Below, in pieces: positions 7,772 to 13,994 of a stretch of 29,667 nucleotides of DNA. The DNA is from Dongia_A sp964542425. Its GTDB lineage: Bacteria > Pseudomonadota > Alphaproteobacteria > Dongiales > Dongiaceae. A program made the position numbers and the translations under genes. Within the stretch, counting starts at the first letter, position 1, and each line of letters begins with the position of its first letter. Under the pieces are notes generated by a model. That model was not told the origin of the DNA. It did no database searches and worked only from the letters and a program-made list of their open reading frames with translations. The stretch covers positions 1-29,667 of the forward strand of contig CAZIUB010000035.1 of assembly GCA_964542425.1 (NCBI GenBank), in the 5' to 3' direction.

Positions 7772-8059
7772 TCAGGGCCTCGTTCGGAGGTTCCGGCGAT
7801 GCCGCCTTCCCTTCGACCCCGGAACTTCCGCCGCGACCGATTGCATGATGCCGCAGGGATCGATGCCAATGGCTTCCGTCACCGCGATGAACTCCACCAC
7901 GTCCAGGCGACGCTCGCCGCCTTCGTATTTCGCGATGAATGATTGCGTCCGCCCCAAGGCCCGCGCCAGCTCGGCCTGCGTCATGCCCCGATTTTTCCGC
8001 GCGGCAATGAGCAGGGCGCAGAGCCTGCCGAGCCGTTCGGAATGGATGCTTTTCGCCAT
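7772..8059 (-). CDS. XRE-family helix-turn-helix regulator
   Basis: A 95-aa protein whose residues ~13-68 form a Cro/C1-type HTH. TQAELARALGRTQSFIAKYEGGERR is split here into helix 2 (TQAELARALG) and the recognition helix (TQSFIAKYE). The remainder is short and basic, with no toxin or sensor domain. The gene is transcribed divergently from the small membrane protein gene at 8133-8474. A dyad at 8113-8131 in the gap between them is the likely operator, so autoregulation is expected. No partner toxin is apparent next to it; the region up to DUF932 (7614-7771) holds no gene that I can see. Confidence 0.85.
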   Translation of the reverse strand: MAKSIHSERLGRLCALLIAARKNRGMTQAELARALGRTQSFIAKYEGGERRLDVVEFIAVTEAIGIDPCGIMQSVAAEVPGSKGRRHRRNLRTRP

Positions 8060-8112
8060 CGCGGAGGAGCCAGAATCGCCAGTCTGGCCCCACCACTAAT
8101 TCTGTTTCGGAA

Positions 8113-8131
8113 TTATCCCAAAATGGCATAA
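8113..8131. promoter_or_regulatory. Dyad operator between divergent genes
   Basis: TTATCCCAAAATGGCATAA reads TTATnCCA-AAA-TGGnATAA, a 19-bp dyad with one mismatch pair. It overlaps a -10-like CATAAT (8127-8132) for the rightward gene and lies 54 bp from the XRE gene start. Size and symmetry suit an XRE dimer and it recalls the HipB-type TATCC-spacer-GGATA site. A second small inverted repeat, AATTC-7 nt-GAATT, sits just upstream at 8098-8114. Confidence 0.5.
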
Positions 8132-8132
8132 T

Positions 8133-8474
8133 GTGACAGAGAATACCCTTGATCCGGAGGTATGTCACCATGGGTGGATGGATCGCGTGGCCATCGGGGT
8201 CGTGGCAAGCGTCTTGGTCTACCAGCAAGACCGGATGGTTCTGTTCGTGATCTCTGTGGTTGCCACAATCGGCGAGTTCTGGAGCTTCGGCGTCATGCAC
8301 AACTTCGCGATGGATGCTGCTCGGACCCGCAGAACCTTTCGTGGTGGGTTCTATGATATCACACCACAGGAAGCAGAATCCGCCGCCAATTGGTTGGCTG
8401 TAGTCAATTTCGCCTTTACGTTGATTGCCGCTGGCTTGCTGGTGTTCGCCCTTTTCGATCCCGAATGGCTCTGA
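8133..8474 (+). CDS. Small membrane protein, unknown function; probable 5' frameshift
   Basis: The frame has 113 codons from GTG 8133, or 98 from ATG 8178. Two hydrophobic segments are visible, one after the N-terminus (VAIGVVASVLVY through MVLFVISVVATI) and one near the C-terminus (LAVVNFAFTLIAAGLLVFAL), separated by a charged loop with DAARTRRTFRGGFYD. I do not recognise the family. The best ribosome site, GGAGG at 8157-8161, is spaced for ATG 8170, which is in another frame and begins MGGWIAW. That would join the main frame at AIGVVAS if one base were gained or lost near 8190. A frameshift or sequencing error is thus possible. It lies downstream of the dyad operator, so the XRE protein probably controls it. 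Confidence 0.55.
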   Translation: MTENTLDPEVCHHGWMDRVAIGVVASVLVYQQDRMVLFVISVVATIGEFWSFGVMHNFAMDAARTRRTFRGGFYDITPQEAESAANWLAVVNFAFTLIAAGLLVFALFDPEWL

Positions 8475-8538
8475 GCGGGCATGTTTCGACTGAATTGGAC
8501 CTGCCGAATCACGTCTGTCCAATAACCCAGAGGATGAC

Positions 8539-8943
8539 ATGACCGAACAGGCCCCGACGGAGAAAGGAAACGGCCACGCCCGGGCAATCTTTCTTTGTAC
8601 CACTGCCTTATGGTGGGTGTTCATCGCTGTTTTAGTCGAGGCAGAGGGGGGTCTTGAGAATGCCCATTTGGGCCTTGTGCTTTTGGGGGCCTTGGGGCCG
8701 GTTTTCGCGGTCTACGTCGTCTATTCCGGGGCCAAGGCTCTGATGGGTGCCGGGATATTGACCGCCCGTCGGCTAGGCATTTCGGCGGGAGCAATCGCCC
8801 TCCTCGTTGTCATGGGTGTTCTATTCCAAGCATTCCGGTACGAGACGATCCGAAAGTCCGACCGGGTAGTGTTCCAGCGGGATCGGCTCACGAACGAGTG
8901 GCGCCTTTGCGGGCGCGAGGCATGCACACCATGGCGCGACTAG
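8539..8943 (+). CDS. Small integral membrane protein, unknown function
   Basis: The product is 134 aa with a start supported by AGAGGATG just before the ATG. Three hydrophobic stretches are visible: AIFLCTTALWWVFIAVLV (residues ~15-32), LGLVLLGALGPVFAVYVVY (~44-62) and ISAGAIALLVVMGVLF (~80-95). A polar tail with a Cys pair (LCGREAC) follows. It lies 64 bp after the other small membrane protein gene on the same strand, so the two probably form one transcript. I do not recognise the family. Paired small membrane proteins beside a regulator on an island are typical of cargo such as exclusion or effector modules, but nothing here proves that. Confidence 0.6.
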   Translation: MTEQAPTEKGNGHARAIFLCTTALWWVFIAVLVEAEGGLENAHLGLVLLGALGPVFAVYVVYSGAKALMGAGILTARRLGISAGAIALLVVMGVLFQAFRYETIRKSDRVVFQRDRLTNEWRLCGREACTPWRD

Positions 8944-8963
8944 GCACGTTCCATCGTTTACCA

Positions 8964-9066
8964 TCAAATCTCTGTGGCCGATGATTCCCGCAGCGACTTG
9001 CGCCGGTCGGCCTTGGCCAGGAGGCGATAGAGTTCCTCCAGATCGTCCGAGGTTCAACCAGGCGAG
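8964..9066 (-). pseudogene. Stub resembling the start of a large terminase gene
   Basis: Directly after the TerS-like gene, one minus-strand frame reads ADLAWLNL and another continues DDLEELYRLLAKADRRKS before stopping at 8964-8966. Joined by one shift they make a plausible phage terminase large-subunit N-terminus, but too little remains to be sure. Everything downstream of it (ATPase and nuclease domains) is absent. It suggests that the packaging and structural genes of a prophage were deleted here. Confidence 0.3.
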
Positions 9067-9067
9067 G

Positions 9068-9580
9068 TCAGCCCTGCTCAGGCCCAGCCAATGCACGCCG
9101 GCGGGCCTTTTGCACCAATGCCATGATCCCGTCGCGCAATTGCTCGGGGGAGAGCTTTACGTTGCTGTCGATTCCGCCCGAGTGCTTGTGTTTCTGGGTG
9201 TTGGTGAATACGTCGCCCACTTCCTTCGCGGCTTGCTCGATCAAGCTCGCGGCCAGAGCTAGATTGCCCCTTGCTTCGGCTGCCCGCATCATCTTGTCGA
9301 GCATCCTGAGCCGGTAGGCGCGGTTCGCAATCGGGATCGAAGTGATATCCTTGAGGAACCGCCGCCGAGTTTCCTTGTGCAGAAGCTTCCAGCGGCTTGC
9401 CAGCCGATAGCCGCGATGGCTAGCAGGATCATAACCATGAACGCCCTGCCGGGTGATCACAACATTAAACCGTTCTTTGACCATGGCCGCGATTTCCGTC
9501 GGCGACGAAAACAGCGCCAGTTCCGTCACGACAAGCGCGCGGATTTCGTCGGTCAGCTTGCCCTCATGAAATTTTCCCAT
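9068..9580 (-). CDS. DUF2280 protein, terminase small subunit-like
   Basis: A 170-aa protein matching DUF2280 in length and layout. It has an N-terminal HTH-like part (LTDEIRALVVTELALF followed by EIAAMVKERFNVVITRQGV), then YDPASHRGYRLASRW, then ETRRRFLKDITSIPIANRAYRLRML. The C-terminal third is basic and helical. DUF2280 genes sit at the terminase small-subunit position of many alphaproteobacterial prophages, where the protein would recognise phage DNA for packaging; that role is by position, not by direct proof. No intact large terminase, portal or capsid gene follows. A nested palindrome (9613-9647) lies upstream of the start and could control it. Confidence 0.8.
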   Translation of the reverse strand: MGKFHEGKLTDEIRALVVTELALFSSPTEIAAMVKERFNVVITRQGVHGYDPASHRGYRLASRWKLLHKETRRRFLKDITSIPIANRAYRLRMLDKMMRAAEARGNLALAASLIEQAAKEVGDVFTNTQKHKHSGGIDSNVKLSPEQLRDGIMALVQKARRRALAGPEQG

Positions 9581-9612
9581 GTGTCAACCTCGGGTCAATC
9601 TCACCAAACCAC

Positions 9613-9647
9613 TACGTGCCGTCCCGATTTTGCCGACGTCGGCACGT
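9613..9647. promoter_or_regulatory. Nested palindromes upstream of the TerS-like gene
   Basis: TGCCGACGTCGGCA at 9631-9644 is a perfect 14-bp palindrome. A wider inverted pair, ACGTGCCG (9613-9620) and CGGCACGT (9640-9647), overlaps it. It lies 33-67 bp upstream of the DUF2280 ATG and downstream of the HTH gene. A regulator-binding or packaging-recognition site is possible; neither is shown. Confidence 0.4.
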
Positions 9648-9735
9648 GCGAGTGAACTGGCAAGGGCTGGGTCCATCGATCTGGCTCCTGTCTGCGTTGG
9701 CTGATTGTTGCGCCCTGCAACAGTTGCACCGTGCA

Positions 9736-9936
9736 TCATTTTTCCGCCAACTTCGAAATCAGGTATCGAACTGAGCCGGTCAACTGAAAAATGGTTTCGA
9801 CATAGCGAGGTGGCGAAGGTTTCTTCTTGCGCCAGCGCCATATCGTCGTTCGGTTGACGCCACACATGGTGGCGACCTGATCGGCAGACAGGTTCAGTCG
9901 CGACATTTCTGCTTCGATGTCAAACTCACCGGCCAT
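9736..9936 (-). CDS. Small helix-turn-helix DNA-binding protein
   Basis: From the ATG at 9936 this is a 66-aa protein. It consists almost wholly of one HTH: helices AEMSRLNLSADQVATMCG and NRTTIWRWRKK, with the WRWRKK end basic. The frame is open up to an ATG at 9981, but the 48-aa gene upstream stops at 9942, so the internal start fits gene spacing better. Proteins of this kind are small phage regulators that bind DNA with one domain. It lies between the helicase module and the TerS-like gene and could regulate the latter. A GCAAC/GTTGC-rich dyad just downstream of it (about 9699-9725) may be a binding site. Confidence 0.7.
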   Translation of the reverse strand: MAGEFDIEAEMSRLNLSADQVATMCGVNRTTIWRWRKKKPSPPRYVETIFQLTGSVRYLISKLAEK

Positions 9937-9941
9937 ACTCG

Positions 9942-10088
9942 CTAACTCGCCTTCTTGGATTCTAGCCATTTGGAGGACCATGGAGGCTCGTTGAGGCTCG
10001 GCGGCTGGGTGTTACCCAGCGGAACAGACCCGAGCGCCGCCAGTTGACCGCTAATGGCGACCGCGAGGCTGTCCGTGGATTGGTTCAT
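9942..10088 (-). CDS. 48-aa protein translationally coupled to the helicase gene
   Basis: The ATG at 10086-10088 overlaps the TGA stop of the TOPRIM-helicase gene (10085-10087) as ATGA, the classic coupling arrangement. The 48 codons read MNQSTDSLAVAISG and end WLESKKAS. The stop at 9942-9944 lies 5 bp before the start of the HTH gene. No known motif is seen. The tight packing on both sides is the main evidence that it is real. Confidence 0.5.
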   Translation of the reverse strand: MNQSTDSLAVAISGQLAALGSVPLGNTQPPSLNEPPWSSKWLESKKAS

Positions 10089-11548
10089 GCCGCCTCCGCC
10101 GGCCGGCTGCCCGCCGTGTCGATTGGGGTGAAGCGGTTGGTGTCGAGACTGAACACCACGTCAACGTCGCCGGGCGTGCCGATCTGATCATGGTATCGGG
10201 ATTTTGCGATCCGGATTTTTGAGATTGGATTGCCATTCCTGTCCTCGCCGCGCCAGATCACGATCCCCACGTCCGCCTTGTTCGCCCAGTGGGCACTGTC
10301 GCTAATATCGTAAAGGCCAGGGATCGCGAGCTTACCGTTCTCGCCCGGCCGCATTTTGGCAGGGTGAGCCGCCACGATCACGTGGACCTGATGCTTGCGA
10401 GCGAAGCGCTTGAACTCCTTGATCGCGAACCCGGTGTATTCGGTGAGGGTCATGTCGCCCGAGCGGTCATGGTCCATCTCGTTCCAGGGATCAACGATGA
10501 CCAGCTTGGCACCATGCTGGATGACGGCTGCACTGCACCGTTCCAGGGTCCATTTGAGGGTGACCTGATCATCCTCGCTCGGGCAGATGAAGCTGAAATT
10601 CCGGTCGATCCAGCCGTCGGCTGAATCCAGTTCCTCGAGAGATTGATAGATCACACGTTTACCATTGAACCAGGTCCGCAGATTCCGGCGGTGGTCGATT
10701 TGAGGCTGTTGCTCGAAGGAGGCGAAGGCCACCGGCCAGCCATGGGCCTCGACCATGCGGCACGCAATGTCGGTCAGGAAGGCGGATTTCCCATGGCTCG
10801 GAATGCCGGTCACGACGCAGAAGTCCATGGGCCTCATGCGATAGTGGTTATCGAGAATTGGCATGCCGATCCGAAACGCCTGGCGTTCGGGAACCGGGGG
10901 CAAGTCCGACATGCGATAAACGCCATCTACCTTGCACCACTGGGCGCGGGCAATGGTCTCCGTCACACCCTTGTGGCCGTATTTCAGGAAGGCGTCGTTC
11001 AGGTCCTTGCAGCCTTTCGGATACCTGACCCACTTGCACCGCGCCCGACCGAGGCGAAGCGCCAAATCGTTCATGAGGGCAATGCCCGGACCGTCGCCAT
11101 CGGTTGCCAGGATAATCTCCCGGATGGTTGCAAGTGCTGCGTGGGCATCGGTTAGATATGAATATTTCCGGCTGTCGGAATCCTCGCCGATCTCCTGGGA
11201 TGGTGCGCCATCCGGGACGCTGACCGTCCGGGCAAAACCGCATTGCAGCGCGATCAGGGCGTCGAACTCGCCCTCGGTGATGATCAACGGCTGGTCGGCG
11301 AGTGTCTGGTCGAGGATCACATCGAAGTTCCAGAAACACTTGATCGCACCGGCGTCCTGGGTGAACCGTTTGATTCCCGCAATCGTGCGGTATTTGCGAT
11401 TGACGATCCGGCCGGCCTGTTTGAAGGGAATGATCACGGTGTCAGACCCAAGTTTGTCGGAACTTTCGACGCCATGCCGCGCCAGCATTTCCGCTTCGAG
11501 TCCGCGTGCTTTCAACAATTCGAGATGTCGCAGGATCAGTTCGCTCAT
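10085..11548 (-). CDS. TOPRIM-RecA-like primase/helicase (phage gp4 type)
   Basis: The product is 487 aa from the ATG at 11548, which has AAAGGAG 9 bases upstream; the frame is open further to 11599 but without such support. A TOPRIM domain is visible as ITEGEFDAL (residue ~92, catalytic Glu) and LATDGDGPG (~150, Asp pair). A DnaB/RecA-type ATPase follows, with Walker A GIPSHGKSAF (~257) and Walker B KLVIVDPWNE (~345), then IVAAHPAK as a likely sensor. This is the architecture of T7 gp4-like replicative primase-helicases minus the zinc finger, which is encoded by the preceding overlapping gene. Together they should replicate the element. The end overlaps a 48-aa gene by ATGA. Confidence 0.85.
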   Translation of the reverse strand: MSELILRHLELLKARGLEAEMLARHGVESSDKLGSDTVIIPFKQAGRIVNRKYRTIAGIKRFTQDAGAIKCFWNFDVILDQTLADQPLIITEGEFDALIALQCGFARTVSVPDGAPSQEIGEDSDSRKYSYLTDAHAALATIREIILATDGDGPGIALMNDLALRLGRARCKWVRYPKGCKDLNDAFLKYGHKGVTETIARAQWCKVDGVYRMSDLPPVPERQAFRIGMPILDNHYRMRPMDFCVVTGIPSHGKSAFLTDIACRMVEAHGWPVAFASFEQQPQIDHRRNLRTWFNGKRVIYQSLEELDSADGWIDRNFSFICPSEDDQVTLKWTLERCSAAVIQHGAKLVIVDPWNEMDHDRSGDMTLTEYTGFAIKEFKRFARKHQVHVIVAAHPAKMRPGENGKLAIPGLYDISDSAHWANKADVGIVIWRGEDRNGNPISKIRIAKSRYHDQIGTPGDVDVVFSLDTNRFTPIDTAGSRPAEAA

Positions 11549-11744
11549 GGCGATCGGCTCCTTTCCAGCCGCAGTTATGGCAGTTCCAAATGATGCCATC
11601 AGCCTCTATCAGGACGGAGAGACACGGGTCCCGCTTATTGCGCCGATGCCACGAGCAATGGGGGCAAGTGGTTTTGTGGTTTCCCGGCACGGCGTTCGCC
11701 AAAGAAATGGCGTTCCTGGCCAACAGGTCGAGCTTGCCGCTCAT
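11442..11744 (-). CDS. CHC2-type zinc finger, primase N-terminal domain as a separate gene
   Basis: A 100-aa product with the four-cysteine zinc knuckle CPHCSW (residues ~27-32) and CHNCGWKG (~56-63), plus a conserved LSVLIEADG between. This is the DNA-reading zinc domain of gp4/DnaG-type primases. The start has TTGGAGG 8 bases upstream and lies 2 bp after the DUF1376 stop. The tail beyond the zinc domain overlaps the TOPRIM-helicase gene by about 107 bp in another frame. Either zinc finger and helicase are separate coupled products, or a frameshift joins them. The good ribosome site for the helicase favours separate products. Confidence 0.75.
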   Translation of the reverse strand: MSGKLDLLARNAISLANAVPGNHKTTCPHCSWHRRNKRDPCLSVLIEADGIIWNCHNCGWKGADRHERTDPATSRIVESTRTRSGNAGAAWRRKFRQTWV

Positions 11745-11746
11745 TG

Positions 11747-12493
11747 TTACAGGCCTCCAACCGCTAGCCGCCGATAGCCAGAGCCATCATCATCTGGCGC
11801 GGCGGTCTTGCCTTTGGCCGGACCAAGGCAACGAGACACATAGGCGATCGGTTCAACTGCCTGTTCGATTTGCGCCTTACTGATCGCCGCCAGGATGTCG
11901 TCGGCCGAGTTTGATTTCAGCCACCGCCCAACCAGAGAACGGATATTGGATTCCGCCTTTCCAGAACGCTGCGTGAGGTAGGCAACGCCCTCGCCCCAGA
12001 GACGGTCATTCGGCGACACGGGAGCGGGCGATATTTTGCCAGTAGCGTTAGCTACTGAATCCTCTACCTCTATCTCTTGCACACCGTGCGTTATGCCATG
12101 CGCCGTGGCGCGTGCGCTGGCTTGCGCCTTGCCTCCGCCAAGCAAGTCATTGTTCTTGCTGTGCCTTGCCTCGGCACCTTTTTTGCCAATTTCTGATAGC
12201 TTCTTCATCCTCAAATCCTGGGCATCGAGAAGGTCATCACACCGCGTCAGGTGCAAGTTTGAGCCTCGTTTCCGGAAGAACTGACGGATGGTGTCAGCGT
12301 TCAACACCCAGGTCTCGATCCCGACCCTGGCGATGTTGGCGATGGCCTGATTGTTGTCGGGGATCGGGCGACGGCTGGTCATGTAGTGGTCGATCAAGCG
12401 CCGATAAATCGCGTCCTGTTCAAGATTGAGATGAAGGGTGTCCGACGAGTACAGTGACGGGAACCACTTGAACCAGCTGCTCACGGTCGCCAC
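11747..12493 (-). CDS. DUF1376 phage replication-associated protein
   Basis: A 248-aa protein opening SSWFKWFPSLYSSDTLHLN, then EQDAIYRRLIDHYM and an IARV-containing helix. This is the DUF1376 domain common in phage replication modules, where it may help load the helicase. A low-complexity linker (GGGKAQASARATAHG) precedes a C-terminal helical part with WLKSNSADDILAAISKAQ, similar in position to the helicase-loader-like tails of these proteins. The start overlaps the preceding 89-aa gene by 13 bp, and the zinc-finger gene follows after 2 bp, so all three are translationally linked. Confidence 0.8.
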   Translation of the reverse strand: MATVSSWFKWFPSLYSSDTLHLNLEQDAIYRRLIDHYMTSRRPIPDNNQAIANIARVGIETWVLNADTIRQFFRKRGSNLHLTRCDDLLDAQDLRMKKLSEIGKKGAEARHSKNNDLLGGGKAQASARATAHGITHGVQEIEVEDSVANATGKISPAPVSPNDRLWGEGVAYLTQRSGKAESNIRSLVGRWLKSNSADDILAAISKAQIEQAVEPIAYVSRCLGPAKGKTAAPDDDGSGYRRLAVGGL

Positions 12494-12750
12494 TCCCCGA
12501 AGTACGTGAGATAAAGTGTTCGAATGCCGACTTCATCCGCCGCGTCAATTTCAGCGTCCGCGAGCAAGTCGCATTCAATGTCGTCGAGATCGGCCACAAT
12601 GTCTTCGGTGAGGTTGGCTAGGCGCTTGAGTGCGGCGACCATTTCAGTGAGTCGCCAGCGGCGTTCACGGGCTGCGTTGCATTCTGTGACCACTTGGGCC
12701 GCCAGTTCTCCAATGCTACGAGGTTCGTTATGAGGAGCGGGAGCGTTCAT
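12481..12750 (-). CDS. Hypothetical phage-module protein, helical
   Basis: An 89-aa acidic, helix-rich protein (RWRLTEMVAALKRLANL, then DLDDIECDLLADAEID). It has no recognisable domain, membrane segment or cysteine motif. It starts in a TGATG overlap with the stop of the preceding HTH gene and overlaps DUF1376 at its end, so it belongs to the replication operon. Function is unknown. Confidence 0.65.
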   Translation of the reverse strand: MNAPAPHNEPRSIGELAAQVVTECNAARERRWRLTEMVAALKRLANLTEDIVADLDDIECDLLADAEIDAADEVGIRTLYLTYFGEWRP

Positions 12751-13025
12751 CAGGATGTCCGCTTGGCGAGACTTAGATCGCGCGACCCGATTGCAAGTTC
12801 ACTTGTCGAGGAAACCTTCCTAGAACACTGTGACTCGGCCCAAGCGAGAAGGTCCGCCGGCGTGTACAACGGGAACCGAGCAAATTTCACAAACGGTGGG
12901 CCACCACCCACACAAGCCTTTTTGTCGAGCGTTGTTTTCTCGATCTTATACCCACGCTCCTTTAAAAAGATGGCGGCCTGAGTGCGGCGTAAAAGTGCTT
13001 GTTGGGCCAACGCGTAATCCTCCAT
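12750..13025 (-). CDS. Excisionase/AlpA-like small DNA-binding protein
   Basis: A 91-aa protein with a short winged-HTH-like layout: LRRTQAAIFLKERGYKIEK as the helical part, then a strand and loop ending VKFARFPLYTPADLLAWAES. That last phrase is typical of HTH_17/excisionase-type proteins, in which the Y/F-xxxDLxxW segment closes the fold. Together with the integrase two genes upstream, it probably is the directionality factor or transcription activator of the element. The stop overlaps the next gene's start (TGATG). The 142-bp gap before it contains a terminator-like hairpin and repeated GGCCCAT/GGGCCAAT motifs that may be its binding region. Confidence 0.6.
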   Translation of the reverse strand: MEDYALAQQALLRRTQAAIFLKERGYKIEKTTLDKKACVGGGPPFVKFARFPLYTPADLLAWAESQCSRKVSSTSELAIGSRDLSLAKRTS

Positions 13026-13120
13026 CTGAAATGCAGCGCCAATTCGCGCTGATTTCGGAAAGGATGTGGCCCCTGAAATGGCCCGTCCATTTGGCCCATT
13101 AGCCCATAGGAAAATTGCGG

Positions 13121-13147
13121 GCCAATGGCGGATTCATTGGCTTTTTT
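13121..13147 (+). terminator. Plus-strand terminator-like hairpin without a plus-strand gene
   Basis: GCCAATG (13121-13127) pairs with CATTGGC (13135-13141) and is followed by six T residues on the plus strand. All nearby genes run on the minus strand, so it would end an antisense or leader transcript. On the minus strand the T tract is poor. Confidence 0.5.
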
Positions 13148-13167
13148 AGTGGTTGTTCGGTGGCGGG

Positions 13168-13935
13168 CTAATTCGGGCCAATTGCTTTCGGGGTTCTTCG
13201 CCCTTGCGTTGCTCGGTAGAGCCGCGAGTCCGCCTTTATGGCATCCACAATCCTCGCCCTGGATATACTCTGTTCTGAGAAATGTGCTTTCACGCTCTTG
13301 ACAATTTGCTTTTGGCCCGGCGGTTCGCAGCCTGCCAATTGGTCAGCAAGTCCGCTCAGAAATTTCTTTAGGTCTTTCTCCGGAACTGGTTTCTCTCTCG
13401 AAATTGCAGATGATGTGGCCGGGGCTATACTGTCCTTCGCGGCTTCGACATTCGCCTCGGTTTTTCTAACCGGCGCTGCCGTGGCCAAGCAATTTTCCAG
13501 CGCCTCTACATCGACCCGGACCTTCCGGTAGCGGTCCTTGATATGATGGTCCTTTGGCACACCCGATGATTCCATCCATTCAACGTAAACCGTATCGTTG
13601 CGCGCCTCACAGTAAATCCCCTGGCGTAGAAATTGCTCACTTATCTGTGTCGTATGCCCCTCGCCAGCATTGTCTCCAGAACAAAAATTGCCCCAGGCTT
13701 TGATTTTTCCCGAGGCGATCCGCTCAGCCAACCATGTACCTGCATTGTCTAGTGCGGTTTGCAATGCGGGCAGGAGAGCGATAGGCCCCGTTGGTAATTT
13801 CAGCCTACGCATCGCTTTCGGCCGAGTCCACATGAACCGTCGCAAATCGGCGCATTTGTAGCAACGCCTCCACGCAATGAAAGTTACGGCCTCAGCAAGA
13901 GAGACCGAACCCTGGTATGGTTTCAAACTTCGCAT
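13168..13935 (-). CDS. Hypothetical island protein
   Basis: The product is 255 aa from the ATG at 13935, preceded by TGGAG at 8-9 bases; an open frame extends upstream into the integrase gene but is less likely. The N-terminus (YQGSVSLAEAVTFIAW) resembles the opening of unnamed phage proteins of the type SLxEAVxWIA. The middle has a Trp/Cys-containing part with IKAWGNFCSGDNAG and YVEWMESSGVPKDH. The C-terminus is a basic, HTH-like segment (QIVKSVKAHFSEQSISRARI). I cannot name a family. It sits between integrase and excisionase-like gene on the same strand, suggesting a regulatory or recombination-linked role. Confidence 0.6.
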   Translation of the reverse strand: MRSLKPYQGSVSLAEAVTFIAWRRCYKCADLRRFMWTRPKAMRRLKLPTGPIALLPALQTALDNAGTWLAERIASGKIKAWGNFCSGDNAGEGHTTQISEQFLRQGIYCEARNDTVYVEWMESSGVPKDHHIKDRYRKVRVDVEALENCLATAAPVRKTEANVEAAKDSIAPATSSAISREKPVPEKDLKKFLSGLADQLAGCEPPGQKQIVKSVKAHFSEQSISRARIVDAIKADSRLYRATQGRRTPKAIGPN

Positions 13936-13994
13936 TTGCAATGCTCCAGAGAACGACGGCTCATTTGTCGCAGTGTCGCTCGATAAACCAATGC

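Noticed and set aside
7665..8624. 319-codon minus-strand open frame
   Set aside because: It lies antisense to, or in a shifted frame of, better supported genes (XRE, small membrane proteins) and lacks family features.
9584..9865. 93-codon minus-strand open frame
   Set aside because: Overlaps the HTH gene in another frame, has no motif and covers a palindromic regulatory region.
13081..13190. Repeated GGCCCAT/GGGCCAAT motifs as a CRISPR-like or iteron array
   Set aside because: Copies are short, irregular and few; no spacer structure. Noted only as possible regulator sites.
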